The translations under genes and the position numbers were made by a program. The notes beneath the pieces were generated by a model. The model was not told the DNA's origin, did not search any database, and saw nothing but the letters and a program-made list of their open reading frames with translations. Shown here piece by piece: positions 1 to 5,368 of a stretch of DNA of 13,530 nucleotides (position 1 is the stretch's first letter; each line of letters begins with the position of its first letter). The DNA lies in contig NZ_CAKVKB010000090.1 in NCBI RefSeq assembly GCF_934754915.1, forward strand, positions 1 through 13,530, written 5' to 3'. The DNA comes from an uncultured Clostridium sp. (GTDB lineage: Bacteria > Bacillota > Clostridia > Clostridiales > Clostridiaceae).

Positions 1-26
1 ATAGTACCTATATTTATTTAAGATAT

Positions 27-76
27 ACTATATGTTGAGTTGGACTTTGTATTTATGCTAATATGAAAAATCCTCA
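27..76 (+). repeat. Copy 1 of a 50-base promoter element shared with 2649-2698
   Basis: Aligned without gaps to 2649-2698, 39 of 50 bases match. Identity is concentrated in three blocks: ACTATATGTTGA (27-38, running into the -35 box), TAATATG (59-65, the -10 box) and AAAATCCTCA (67-76, at the expected transcription start). The 20 bases between the first two blocks match at only 10 positions but keep their length exactly. This looks like shared promoter architecture plus a conserved start-site sequence rather than a mobile repeat. No other copy was found by eye in the window. Confidence 0.6.
35..64 (+). promoter_or_regulatory. Sigma-A-type promoter of the RelA/SpoT-like gene
   Basis: A -35 box TTGAGT (35-40) and a -10 box TAATAT (59-64) are separated by 18 bases, with TG at 56-57 making an extended -10. 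The start would fall near base 71, giving a leader of about 100 bases before the ATG at 169. The same spacing and boxes recur before the cysteine desulfurase gene. The assignment rests on consensus matching only. Confidence 0.55.
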
Positions 77-108
77 ACTATAAATTTTAGGATAAGATTT
101 AGGATTTT
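67..108 (+). promoter_or_regulatory. Leader with alternative AGGAT/ATCCT pairings
   Basis: ATCCTC at 70-75 is complementary to three downstream segments: AGGAT at 89-93, AGGAT at 101-105 (extending to AAAATCCT 67-74 with AGGATTTT 101-108) and GAGGAT at 160-165, which is the ribosome binding site of the gene. The two AGGAT copies sit in a direct repeat TTTAGGAT (86-93 and 98-105). The pairings are mutually exclusive, so a switch-like leader is conceivable. However, the predicted start near base 71 would leave ATCCTC at the extreme 5' end or partly untranscribed, and pyrimidine-rich segments often match ribosome binding sites by chance. Confidence 0.25.
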
Positions 109-168
109 GAAAAAATTTAAATTCATTAAAAATTGCAGCATTTATAAGCAGAATATATGGAGGATTAA

Positions 169-984
169 ATGAAAAAAATATTAGAAGAGAATAGTTTTTT
201 TAATAAATATCCTGATGCAAAAGAACTAATAATAAAACATAAGATAGATTTTCAGGATTTAAAAGATATTTATGAGGATTACATAAAATATAAAAATTCA
301 TATGAAAACCAGGCTGTATTTATAGCTAATATATTGAGAGAGCAGAAGATGATTCATTCAGTTAAATCAAGGATTAAAGATCCAGAAAGGCTTATTGAAA
401 AAATAATAAGAAAAACTGAAGATAGAAAAAATAAATATGGTGATGATTTTAAATTTGATGTTACAAATTATAAAAATGAAATAAATGATTTGATAGGAAT
501 AAGAGTAATTCATATATTTAAGGAGCAATGGAGGGATATACATGAAATAATAATAAATACATGGAAAGTAATAGAAATAACTGCTAATATACGTGAAGGA
601 GATAATACTAAGGATTTTGAAGAATTAAATATAGAAGTAAGATCTAGAGCATCAGGGTATAGATCTGTACATTATCTTGTGGAATTTTATCCTACAAATC
701 AGAAAGTTATTGCAGAAATACAGGTAAGGACAATATTTGAAGAAGGATATGGAGAAATAGATCATAGATTGAGATATTCTCATAATGAAATACCTGAATT
801 ACTTCAATCTAATCTGCTTTTATTTAACCGAATAGTTGGAAGCGCAGATGAGATGGCTTCATTGATAAATAATCTGAATCGCGAATGGGTAGAAATTGGG
901 GTAAAACATAAAGAAGAAGTTATTAAATTAGAGGATAAAATAAAACAGCTGGAAAAAGAAATAAGCAAATTAAAGAATAATTAA
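169..984 (+). CDS. RelA/SpoT-domain nucleotide pyrophosphokinase (small alarmone synthetase-like)
   Basis: The 271-residue protein carries a RelA/SpoT synthetase domain without the HD hydrolase or the TGS/ACT regulatory region of long RSH enzymes. Family members transfer pyrophosphate from ATP to the 3' position of GTP or GDP, making (p)ppGpp. Visible landmarks are the ATP-binding stretch VKSRIKDPERLIEK (65-78), the metal aspartate in DLIGIR (107-112), the guanine-stacking tyrosine and histidine in GYRSVHY (163-169), the catalytic glutamate E183 in EIQVRT (183-188), and IDHRLRY (197-203). All key residues appear present. It is longer than RelQ-type enzymes because of a helical N-terminus (about 1-50) and a charged coiled-coil tail (about 247-270). 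The start is set by GGAGGAT at 159-165, three bases before the ATG. No antitoxin-like neighbour is seen, so a housekeeping alarmone role is more likely than a toxic synthetase, but the product cannot be told from sequence alone. Confidence 0.85.
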   Translation: MKKILEENSFFNKYPDAKELIIKHKIDFQDLKDIYEDYIKYKNSYENQAVFIANILREQKMIHSVKSRIKDPERLIEKIIRKTEDRKNKYGDDFKFDVTNYKNEINDLIGIRVIHIFKEQWRDIHEIIINTWKVIEITANIREGDNTKDFEELNIEVRSRASGYRSVHYLVEFYPTNQKVIAEIQVRTIFEEGYGEIDHRLRYSHNEIPELLQSNLLLFNRIVGSADEMASLINNLNREWVEIGVKHKEEVIKLEDKIKQLEKEISKLKNN

Positions 985-985
985 T

Positions 986-1031
986 AAAATGCTTAAATAT
1001 AGGAAAATAGCAGCATATTTTAAGTCTTTTT
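986..1031 (+). terminator. Weak terminator candidate after the RelA/SpoT-like gene
   Basis: Two overlapping AT-rich stems are possible just past the stop codon: AAAATGC (986-992) with GCAT-TTTT (1013-1021, one bulge), or CTTAAATAT (992-1000) with ATATTTTAAG (1015-1024, one bulge). Both are followed by TCTTTTT (1025-1031). GC content is low, so termination may be inefficient. Confidence 0.35.
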
Positions 1032-1041
1032 ATCTGAATAC

Positions 1042-1070
1042 TTTAAAAATGAATATTTAAGAGTTATAAT
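1042..1070 (+). promoter_or_regulatory. Promoter of the HD-GYP gene
   Basis: TTTAAA (1042-1047, 4 of 6 to consensus) and a perfect TATAAT (1065-1070) are separated by 17 bases. The leader would be about 100 bases. I looked in it for a cyclic-di-GMP riboswitch and did not find one. Confidence 0.5.
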
Positions 1071-1175
1071 ATTTTCAAGGAAATACGAAAGCAAATTTAT
1101 ATTTATTTCATAAACTTATATTGATTTTATTATTATCTAAAATAAACATAATAAAAAATTTGGAGGTCATGAATT

Positions 1176-2288
1176 GTGATATTTGTACCGTTTTATAGAT
1201 TAAAAAAAGGCATGAAAGTTGCTGATAATATATCTTTATCTGATAAGTCCGATAAAAAAATAACAGGAGCATTTTTACTAAGAAAAGGTACAATTTTAAC
1301 GCAAGATAATATTGATAGATTGGAAAGGTTTGATATATCTGGAGTTTATATTGAAGATGGAAGAAAAAATCCAGTATTAGATGAAAAATTAAGAAGAGAA
1401 TCAGTATGTATATTAAATCAGATTTTCGATTTATGTGAAAATACACAGGCAATTTTAAATGAAGCTACGATAAAACAGATAGAGAGCATATCTAATAAAC
1501 TGGTCGATAATATATATAAAAATGAGGAAATATCAGTAAGTATATCTGATTTACAGACATATGATATGAATACATATATGCATTCGTTAAGTGTAGCTGT
1601 TATTTCTATAGCTATTGGTACAGCCTTGTATTTAGATAAAAAAAGTTTATGTAGATTAGGTGTTTCTGCACTTCTTCATGATATAGGAAAACTTAAGATT
1701 CCTATAGAAATAATTAATAAGCCTTCTAAACTCACTGAGGAAGAATATGAAATAATAAAATTTCATCCTCAATTTGGAGGAGATTATGTTATGGAAAATG
1801 AAAGCATAAGTCAGGATATATATGAAGGGATTGTGAGTCATCATGAAAAAGTTAATGGGACAGGATATCCGAATAAGCTAAAAGGAAATGATATACCTTT
1901 ATTTGGGAAAATAATATCTGTTGCTGATGTATATGATGCACTTACAGGAAAGCGTGCATATAGAGAGCCGGTAAAACCTTCAGAAGCAGTAGAATATATT
2001 ATGGCTGGGGTAGGAAGCAGTTTCGATTATGATATTGTAAAAGCATTTTTAAAAAGAATTGAACCATATCCTATAGGAGCATGTGTAAGGCTCAGTGATA
2101 AAAGGCATGGAATAGTTATAAAAGGAAATAGAGAAAATCCTTTGAGGCCTGTTATAAAGATTATTAATTCAAATAGTAAGGAAAAAATAATAGATCTTCA
2201 AAATGATCCTGATTCTATAAATATAGTTATATCAGATATTGATTATAATTATCTTGTTACAATGAATAAAAATGAAAATTGTGTATGA
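1176..2288 (+). CDS. HD-GYP domain protein, probable cyclic-di-GMP phosphodiesterase
   Basis: The 370-residue soluble protein has an HD-GYP domain at about 125-295. HD-GYP enzymes hydrolyse cyclic-di-GMP to pGpG or GMP using two or three metal ions. The ligands are visible: H136 (MHSLSV), H168-D169 and K172 (HDIGK), H197 (FHPQFG), H222-H223 (SHHEK), GYP at 230-232, and D251 (ADVYDALT). The frequent DGTGYP reads NGTGYP here, N227 replacing D, which is unlikely to abolish metal binding. The N-terminal 65 residues form the small domain often found before HD-GYP, and about 297-365 looks like a beta-rich extension. No membrane segment or receiver domain is present, so the input signal is unknown. 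The start is GTG at 1176, nine bases after GGAGG (1162-1166); the ATG at 1169 is out of frame and closes after nine codons. The gene is monocistronic between its own promoter and terminator. Confidence 0.85.
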   Translation: MIFVPFYRLKKGMKVADNISLSDKSDKKITGAFLLRKGTILTQDNIDRLERFDISGVYIEDGRKNPVLDEKLRRESVCILNQIFDLCENTQAILNEATIKQIESISNKLVDNIYKNEEISVSISDLQTYDMNTYMHSLSVAVISIAIGTALYLDKKSLCRLGVSALLHDIGKLKIPIEIINKPSKLTEEEYEIIKFHPQFGGDYVMENESISQDIYEGIVSHHEKVNGTGYPNKLKGNDIPLFGKIISVADVYDALTGKRAYREPVKPSEAVEYIMAGVGSSFDYDIVKAFLKRIEPYPIGACVRLSDKRHGIVIKGNRENPLRPVIKIINSNSKEKIIDLQNDPDSINIVISDIDYNYLVTMNKNENCV

Positions 2289-2291
2289 TTG

Positions 2292-2331
2292 AAAAAATAA
2301 AAGCTTTTAAAGTATAGGCTTTTATTTTTTT
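2292..2331 (+). terminator. Rho-independent terminator of the HD-GYP gene
   Basis: A perfect 13-bp stem pairs 2292-2304 (A-rich arm ending AAAAGC) with 2318-2330 (GCTTTTATTTTTT), around a 13-base loop. The T-rich strand supplies the U tract. It begins three bases after the stop codon. Confidence 0.8.
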
Positions 2332-2343
2332 CGTATAAAAGAC

Positions 2344-2371
2344 TATACATAAAGGTTTTTTTTGTTATAAT
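2344..2371 (+). promoter_or_regulatory. Extended -10 promoter with no gene directly downstream
   Basis: TATAAT at 2366-2371 is preceded by TGT (2363-2365), a full extended -10 match. TATACA (2344-2349, 4 of 6) lies 16 bases upstream. It sits just after the HD-GYP terminator and about 365 bases before the next start codon, with no open frame of note between. It could drive a long leader of the desulfurase-thiI unit or a small RNA, or be a chance match in AT-rich DNA. Confidence 0.4.
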
Positions 2372-2640
2372 AAGAAATGTAAAATGGAGTAAACTTATAA
2401 GAAAACTACAATTATAATATATACTTTAATAGAAAATGTTTAATTTATATACTAGTAATTGTGATAATGTAGAAAAAGACATATAGTTAAACTACATACA
2501 TATAAAAAATCATGGGAAGATTTCATAATTAATTGTAAATTATCAATTGGAATATATGTATTTTATCTAATGAGATATAGTATTCAAATAGGTGGATATT
2601 TCGTGATTATAATTTTATGTAATTCAAAACAATATAGTAC
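2372..2640 (+). other. ORF-less intergenic stretch before the cysteine desulfurase gene
   Basis: No credible coding frame is present; the longest with a plausible ribosome site is 13 codons (2603-2644). Small symmetries are visible, such as ATGTAG/CTACAT arms around 2469-2500 enclosing TAGTT-A-AACTA. The stretch also carries TATCAATTGGAATATA (2541-2556), whose two halves recur separately before the his promoter (5190-5198 and 5216-5226). No known riboswitch or sRNA was recognised. Confidence 0.5.
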
Positions 2641-2655
2641 ATAATATCACTATAT
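2632..2655. promoter_or_regulatory. Inverted repeat just upstream of the desulfurase promoter
   Basis: ATATAGT (2632-2638) and ACTATAT (2649-2655) are perfect inverted arms around 10 bases, ending two bases before the -35 box. The promoter at 35-64 has ATAGT (1-5) and ACTAT (27-31) in the same position with a 21-base spacer, 11 bases more, about one helical turn. It may bind a dimeric regulator, but AT-rich arms of this length are weak evidence. Confidence 0.3.
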
Positions 2656-2698
2656 GTTGATTTGTTTTTGATGTGTATATTAATATGGAAAATCCTCA
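2649..2698 (+). repeat. Copy 2 of the shared 50-base promoter element
   Basis: This is the partner of 27-76, with 39 of 50 bases identical and no gaps. The conserved blocks are ACTATATGTTGA (2649-2660), TAATATG (2681-2687) and AAAATCCTCA (2689-2698). The element joins two genes that share no obvious pathway, which suggests a common regulator or common growth-phase control. Confidence 0.6.
2657..2686 (+). promoter_or_regulatory. Promoter of the cysteine desulfurase-thiI operon
   Basis: TTGATT (2657-2662) and TAATAT (2681-2686) are separated by 18 bases, the same layout as 35-64. The start is expected near 2693, giving a leader of about 45 bases. Confidence 0.55.
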
Positions 2699-2716
2699 TA
2701 TATGAAATTCCATATT
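2682..2716. promoter_or_regulatory. Candidate operator: 9-bp inverted repeat over the -10 box and start site
   Basis: AATATGGAA (2682-2690) and TTCCATATT (2708-2716) are perfect inverted arms around 17 bases that include the palindrome CATATATG (2697-2704). The left arm lies in the -10 box, upstream of the expected start, so it would not be transcribed. This favours a DNA-binding site over an RNA hairpin. It is not conserved at the sister promoter (59-76), so it would be specific to this operon. Confidence 0.4.
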
Positions 2717-2737
2717 TTAAGATAGGAGAAATTTTTA

Positions 2738-3886
2738 ATGGAAGTGTATTTTGATAATAGTTCAACAACTAAAACATATGACGAAGTAATAGATGAAGTT
2801 TGTTATGGATTGAAGGAGTTTTATGGAAATCCATCAGCGCTCCATAATATTGGGTTGAAAAGTGAAAGAAAGCTTAGAGAATGCAGAAAGATTATAGCAG
2901 AAACATTGAATTGTAGTGAAAATGAGATATATTTTAATGGAGGAGGCAGTGAAGGAAACAATTTTGTTTTAAAAGGAGTTCTTAAAAAAGGCAATCATAT
3001 CATTACAACTCCATTTGAACACGCATCAATATTAAATACAATAAAGAATCTTGAAAAAAATGGTGTTATGGTTACAGTATTAAAAATAGATTCGCAAGGA
3101 AAAATAGATTTGGAAGATCTAAAAAATTCAATAACAAAGGATACAGTATTAGTATCAATAATGCATGTTAATAATGAAATTGGTGTTATTCAGGATATAG
3201 AGAAAATAAGCAAGATAATTAAAGAAAAAAGCTTAAGAGCAAAATTTCACGTGGATGCAGTTCAAAGCTATGGAAAACTACCAATAGATTTGGAAAAAAC
3301 AAGAGCAGATTTTATAACTGTGAGTGCTCATAAATTTCATGGACCAAAAGGATGCGGTTTTATATATGTAAGAAAACCTAATAATGTTGCTCCTTTAATA
3401 GAAGGAGGAGCACAGGAATCTGGATTAAGGGCTGGTACCCAGAATGTTGCAGGAATAATGGGAATGGCAGTAGCAGCTGAAATAGCAAACAACAATTTGA
3501 AAGAAAATTATAACAAAGTTTCAGCGATAAAGAGCAGATTTATTGAAAGACTTAAAGAGATAGATGATATAAGAATAAATAGTTGTGATAATGAAGGATT
3601 TTCACCTTATATATTAAATGTTTCTTTTAAAGGTGTTAGAGGAGAAGTGCTTTTGCATTTTCTAGAGGAAAATGGAATTTATGTATCTACAGGTTCAGCA
3701 TGCTCTTCCAAAGAAAGAGAAAGAATTGGTGGAAGCTATGTGCTTAAAGCATTAGGACTTACTAAGGATGAAATAGGCGGAGGAGTAAGATTTTCTTTTA
3801 GTGATGACAATGAGTTAGAAGAAGTTGATTATGTTATAGAAACTTTAAAAAAAGGACTTAAGTTTTTAAGGAGGATAAAAAAATAA
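2738..3886 (+). CDS. Cysteine desulfurase (NifS/IscS family), probable sulfur donor to ThiI
   Basis: The 382-residue pyridoxal-phosphate enzyme takes sulfur from cysteine as an enzyme persulfide, releasing alanine. Motifs appear in family order: YFDNSSTT (4-11), the catalytic H95 in EHAS, D173 and Q176 of the cofactor pocket, the Schiff-base lysine K199 in SAHK (196-199), RAGTQN (231-236), and the persulfide cysteine C322 in STGSACSSK (317-325). It is about the usual length and complete. Its stop overlaps the thiI start by one base (TAATG), so the two are translationally coupled. In Bacillus subtilis the equivalent pair is NifZ and ThiI, with the desulfurase dedicated to tRNA thiolation; the same role is inferred here. 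No scaffold gene of the iron-sulfur type (iscU, sufU) is adjacent. The start follows AGGAGA (2724-2729) by eight bases. Confidence 0.9.
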   Translation: MEVYFDNSSTTKTYDEVIDEVCYGLKEFYGNPSALHNIGLKSERKLRECRKIIAETLNCSENEIYFNGGGSEGNNFVLKGVLKKGNHIITTPFEHASILNTIKNLEKNGVMVTVLKIDSQGKIDLEDLKNSITKDTVLVSIMHVNNEIGVIQDIEKISKIIKEKSLRAKFHVDAVQSYGKLPIDLEKTRADFITVSAHKFHGPKGCGFIYVRKPNNVAPLIEGGAQESGLRAGTQNVAGIMGMAVAAEIANNNLKENYNKVSAIKSRFIERLKEIDDIRINSCDNEGFSPYILNVSFKGVRGEVLLHFLEENGIYVSTGSACSSKERERIGGSYVLKALGLTKDEIGGGVRFSFSDDNELEEVDYVIETLKKGLKFLRRIKK

Positions 3887-5043
3887 TGAAAGATCTTATT
3901 TTAGTAAAATACGCACCTGAAATATTTTTGAAAGGGCTTAACAGAGGAAAGTTTGAAAAAAAACTTAGAGATAATATAGGAAAGAAATTAGAAGGTATTA
4001 AAGTAGAATTCATTCATGACAGTGGAAGATATTTTATAAATACTGATGAAATTGAAGAAAGCATAAAAAAAATAAGCAAAGTGTTTGGAATATTGGAAGT
4101 GTGCAGAGTTAAAGAAGTTCCAATAGATATAAAATGTATAGAAGAAGTTGTTTTAAGTAAAGCACAAGAAGCAGAAGGCAAAACTTTTAAGATTGTTACA
4201 AACAGAGCGAATAAGAAATTTGAAATGAATTCCATGGAAGTTTCAAGACATCTTGGAGGATATATTCTTGATAATATGGAAGACAGACTTGCTGTAGATG
4301 TTAAGAATCCTGAAATAATAATAAATGTAGAAATAAGAAATAATTTTGCATATGTATGGTCAAATGCAGATGTTACAAAAGGTGTTGCAGGACTCCCTTA
4401 TGGAATGAATGGAAGTACAATGCTTATGCTTTCAGGAGGAATTGATTCTCCAGTTGCAGGATATCTTATGGCAAAGAGAGGTGTTGAATTAAGCTGTGTG
4501 TATTATCATAGTCATCCATACACTTCTGAAAGAGCAAAAGATAAGGTTAAGGAACTGGCAAAGATATTATCTCAATATACAGAAAAAATAAATTTATATA
4601 TTGTTCCATTTACGGATATTCAAATGGAAATAATAGATAAATGCAGAGAAGATGAGCTTACAATAATAATGAGAAGATTTATGATGCGTATTGCGTGCAG
4701 ACTTGCTGAAAAGTATAATATAGATTCGGTATGTACAGGAGAAAGTATAGGTCAGGTTGCAAGTCAGACAATGGATGGACTTATAGTAAGTGATGACTGT
4801 GCTGACAGACCAGCATTCAGACCTCTTATTGCAACTGATAAGACGGACATAATGGATATTGCAAGAAAAATAGGAACATATGAAACATCAATTCTTCCTT
4901 ATGAAGACTGCTGTACAATTTTTGTCCCAAAACATCCAAAAACAAATCCAAAACTTGAACCTATAAGAAAACAGGAAGAAAAATTAAATATAGAAGAGCT
5001 TATTGAAAATGCTATGAATAACATTGAAATAGTTACTTATTAA
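3886..5043 (+). CDS. thiI: tRNA 4-thiouridine synthase ThiI
   Basis: The 385-residue protein has an N-terminal ferredoxin-like and THUMP region (about 1-165) that binds tRNA, then an ATP-pyrophosphatase domain with the PP-loop SGGIDSP (183-189) and GESIGQVASQT (285-295). ThiI adenylates U8 of tRNA and replaces the oxygen with sulfur; in some bacteria it also supplies sulfur for the thiamine thiazole. The chain ends soon after the adenylation domain, so the C-terminal rhodanese domain of E. coli ThiI is absent. This is the usual form in Firmicutes, where the desulfurase passes sulfur to the core directly. The adjacent cysteines C342-C343 (YEDCCTIF) align by context with the catalytic PP-domain cysteine. 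The start ATG overlaps the upstream stop and has a strong AAGGAGGA at 3868-3875. Confidence 0.95.
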   Translation: MKDLILVKYAPEIFLKGLNRGKFEKKLRDNIGKKLEGIKVEFIHDSGRYFINTDEIEESIKKISKVFGILEVCRVKEVPIDIKCIEEVVLSKAQEAEGKTFKIVTNRANKKFEMNSMEVSRHLGGYILDNMEDRLAVDVKNPEIIINVEIRNNFAYVWSNADVTKGVAGLPYGMNGSTMLMLSGGIDSPVAGYLMAKRGVELSCVYYHSHPYTSERAKDKVKELAKILSQYTEKINLYIVPFTDIQMEIIDKCREDELTIIMRRFMMRIACRLAEKYNIDSVCTGESIGQVASQTMDGLIVSDDCADRPAFRPLIATDKTDIMDIARKIGTYETSILPYEDCCTIFVPKHPKTNPKLEPIRKQEEKLNIEELIENAMNNIEIVTY

Positions 5044-5109
5044 CCATGATCAATATGTAAATTTTTAATTGAACATATATAATCAAAGATATATTTAAAC
5101 CATAATTTT

Positions 5110-5176
5110 AGATAGAATTGCTGTGTCATAATTGGAGTCTGTTATATTCAGACTTTAGCAGCAGTCTATCTTTTTT
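5110..5176 (+). terminator. Large hairpin terminator after thiI
   Basis: AGATAGA plus TTGCTG (5110-5116, 5118-5123) pair with CAGCAG plus TCTATCT (5159-5164, 5165-5171), with one bulged A. Inside, AGTCTG (5136-5141) pairs with CAGACT (5149-5154) around a 7-base loop. The inner and outer stems can stack, leaving an 8-base bulge on the 5' side. TTTTT follows (5172-5176). It separates thiI from the his operon and is more elaborate than a minimal terminator. Confidence 0.75.
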
Positions 5177-5220
5177 ATTTATTGTCTAGTATCAATTGTT
5201 AATTATATATTACTGATTGG

Positions 5221-5253
5221 AATATACATATAAGAATATAATATACTTATAAG
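5221..5253 (+). repeat. Tandem direct repeat upstream of the his -35 box
   Basis: Fourteen bases starting AATATAC at 5221-5234 recur at 5240-5253 with one mismatch, a 19-base period. The second copy ends in the palindrome CTTATAAG (5246-5253), seven bases before TTGACA. It could be an UP-like element or a regulator site, but low complexity makes this uncertain. Confidence 0.4.
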
Positions 5254-5260
5254 GATTTTA

Positions 5261-5289
5261 TTGACAAAGTGTTAAAAATAATGTAAGAT
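5261..5289 (+). promoter_or_regulatory. Main promoter of the histidine operon
   Basis: A perfect TTGACA (5261-5266) is followed after 17 bases by TAAGAT (5284-5289, 4 of 6). Transcription should start near 5296, about 73 bases before hisZ. The gap to the thiI stop contains a terminator, so the his operon is an independent unit. Confidence 0.7.
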
Positions 5290-5300
5290 TAGCTTAAATG

Positions 5301-5316
5301 ATTTAGCACGCTAAAT
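5301..5316. promoter_or_regulatory. Candidate his operator, perfect 7+2+7 palindrome
   Basis: ATTTAGC-AC-GCTAAAT lies about 5 to 21 bases after the expected start, a position where a bound repressor would block the promoter. A degenerate second half-site, ATTAGC followed by TTAAAT, sits just upstream (5288-5299). The leader has no T-box, so transcriptional repression in response to histidine is the simplest reading. A TrpR-like repressor of the HisR/YerC type proposed for Firmicutes his genes is a candidate; I cannot confirm the motif from memory. Confidence 0.6.
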
Positions 5317-5368
5317 TGATAAAACGATGCAATGGTAGAACGATTAAGTAATAAACTGGGGGTACATT

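Noticed and set aside
1071..1175. Possible cyclic-di-GMP riboswitch in the leader of the HD-GYP gene
   Set aside because: The stretch is about 100 bases, very AT-rich, and shows neither the two-helix GEMM layout nor its conserved loop sequences; only a short ACGAAAGC resembles them.
2603..2644. Short GTG-started frame after AGGTGG
   Set aside because: Only 13 codons with no recognisable sequence, ending inside the promoter region; consistent with chance.
2541..5226. TATCAATTG and ATTGGAATATA shared between the gap before the desulfurase gene and the gap before hisZ
   Set aside because: The two blocks are fused in one region and 17 bases apart in the other, and both are low-complexity; too weak to call a repeat family.
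5296..5368. T-box or histidine attenuator in front of hisZ
   Set aside because: The leader is about 73 bases, lacks the T-box sequence and a terminator hairpin, and has no histidine-rich leader peptide.
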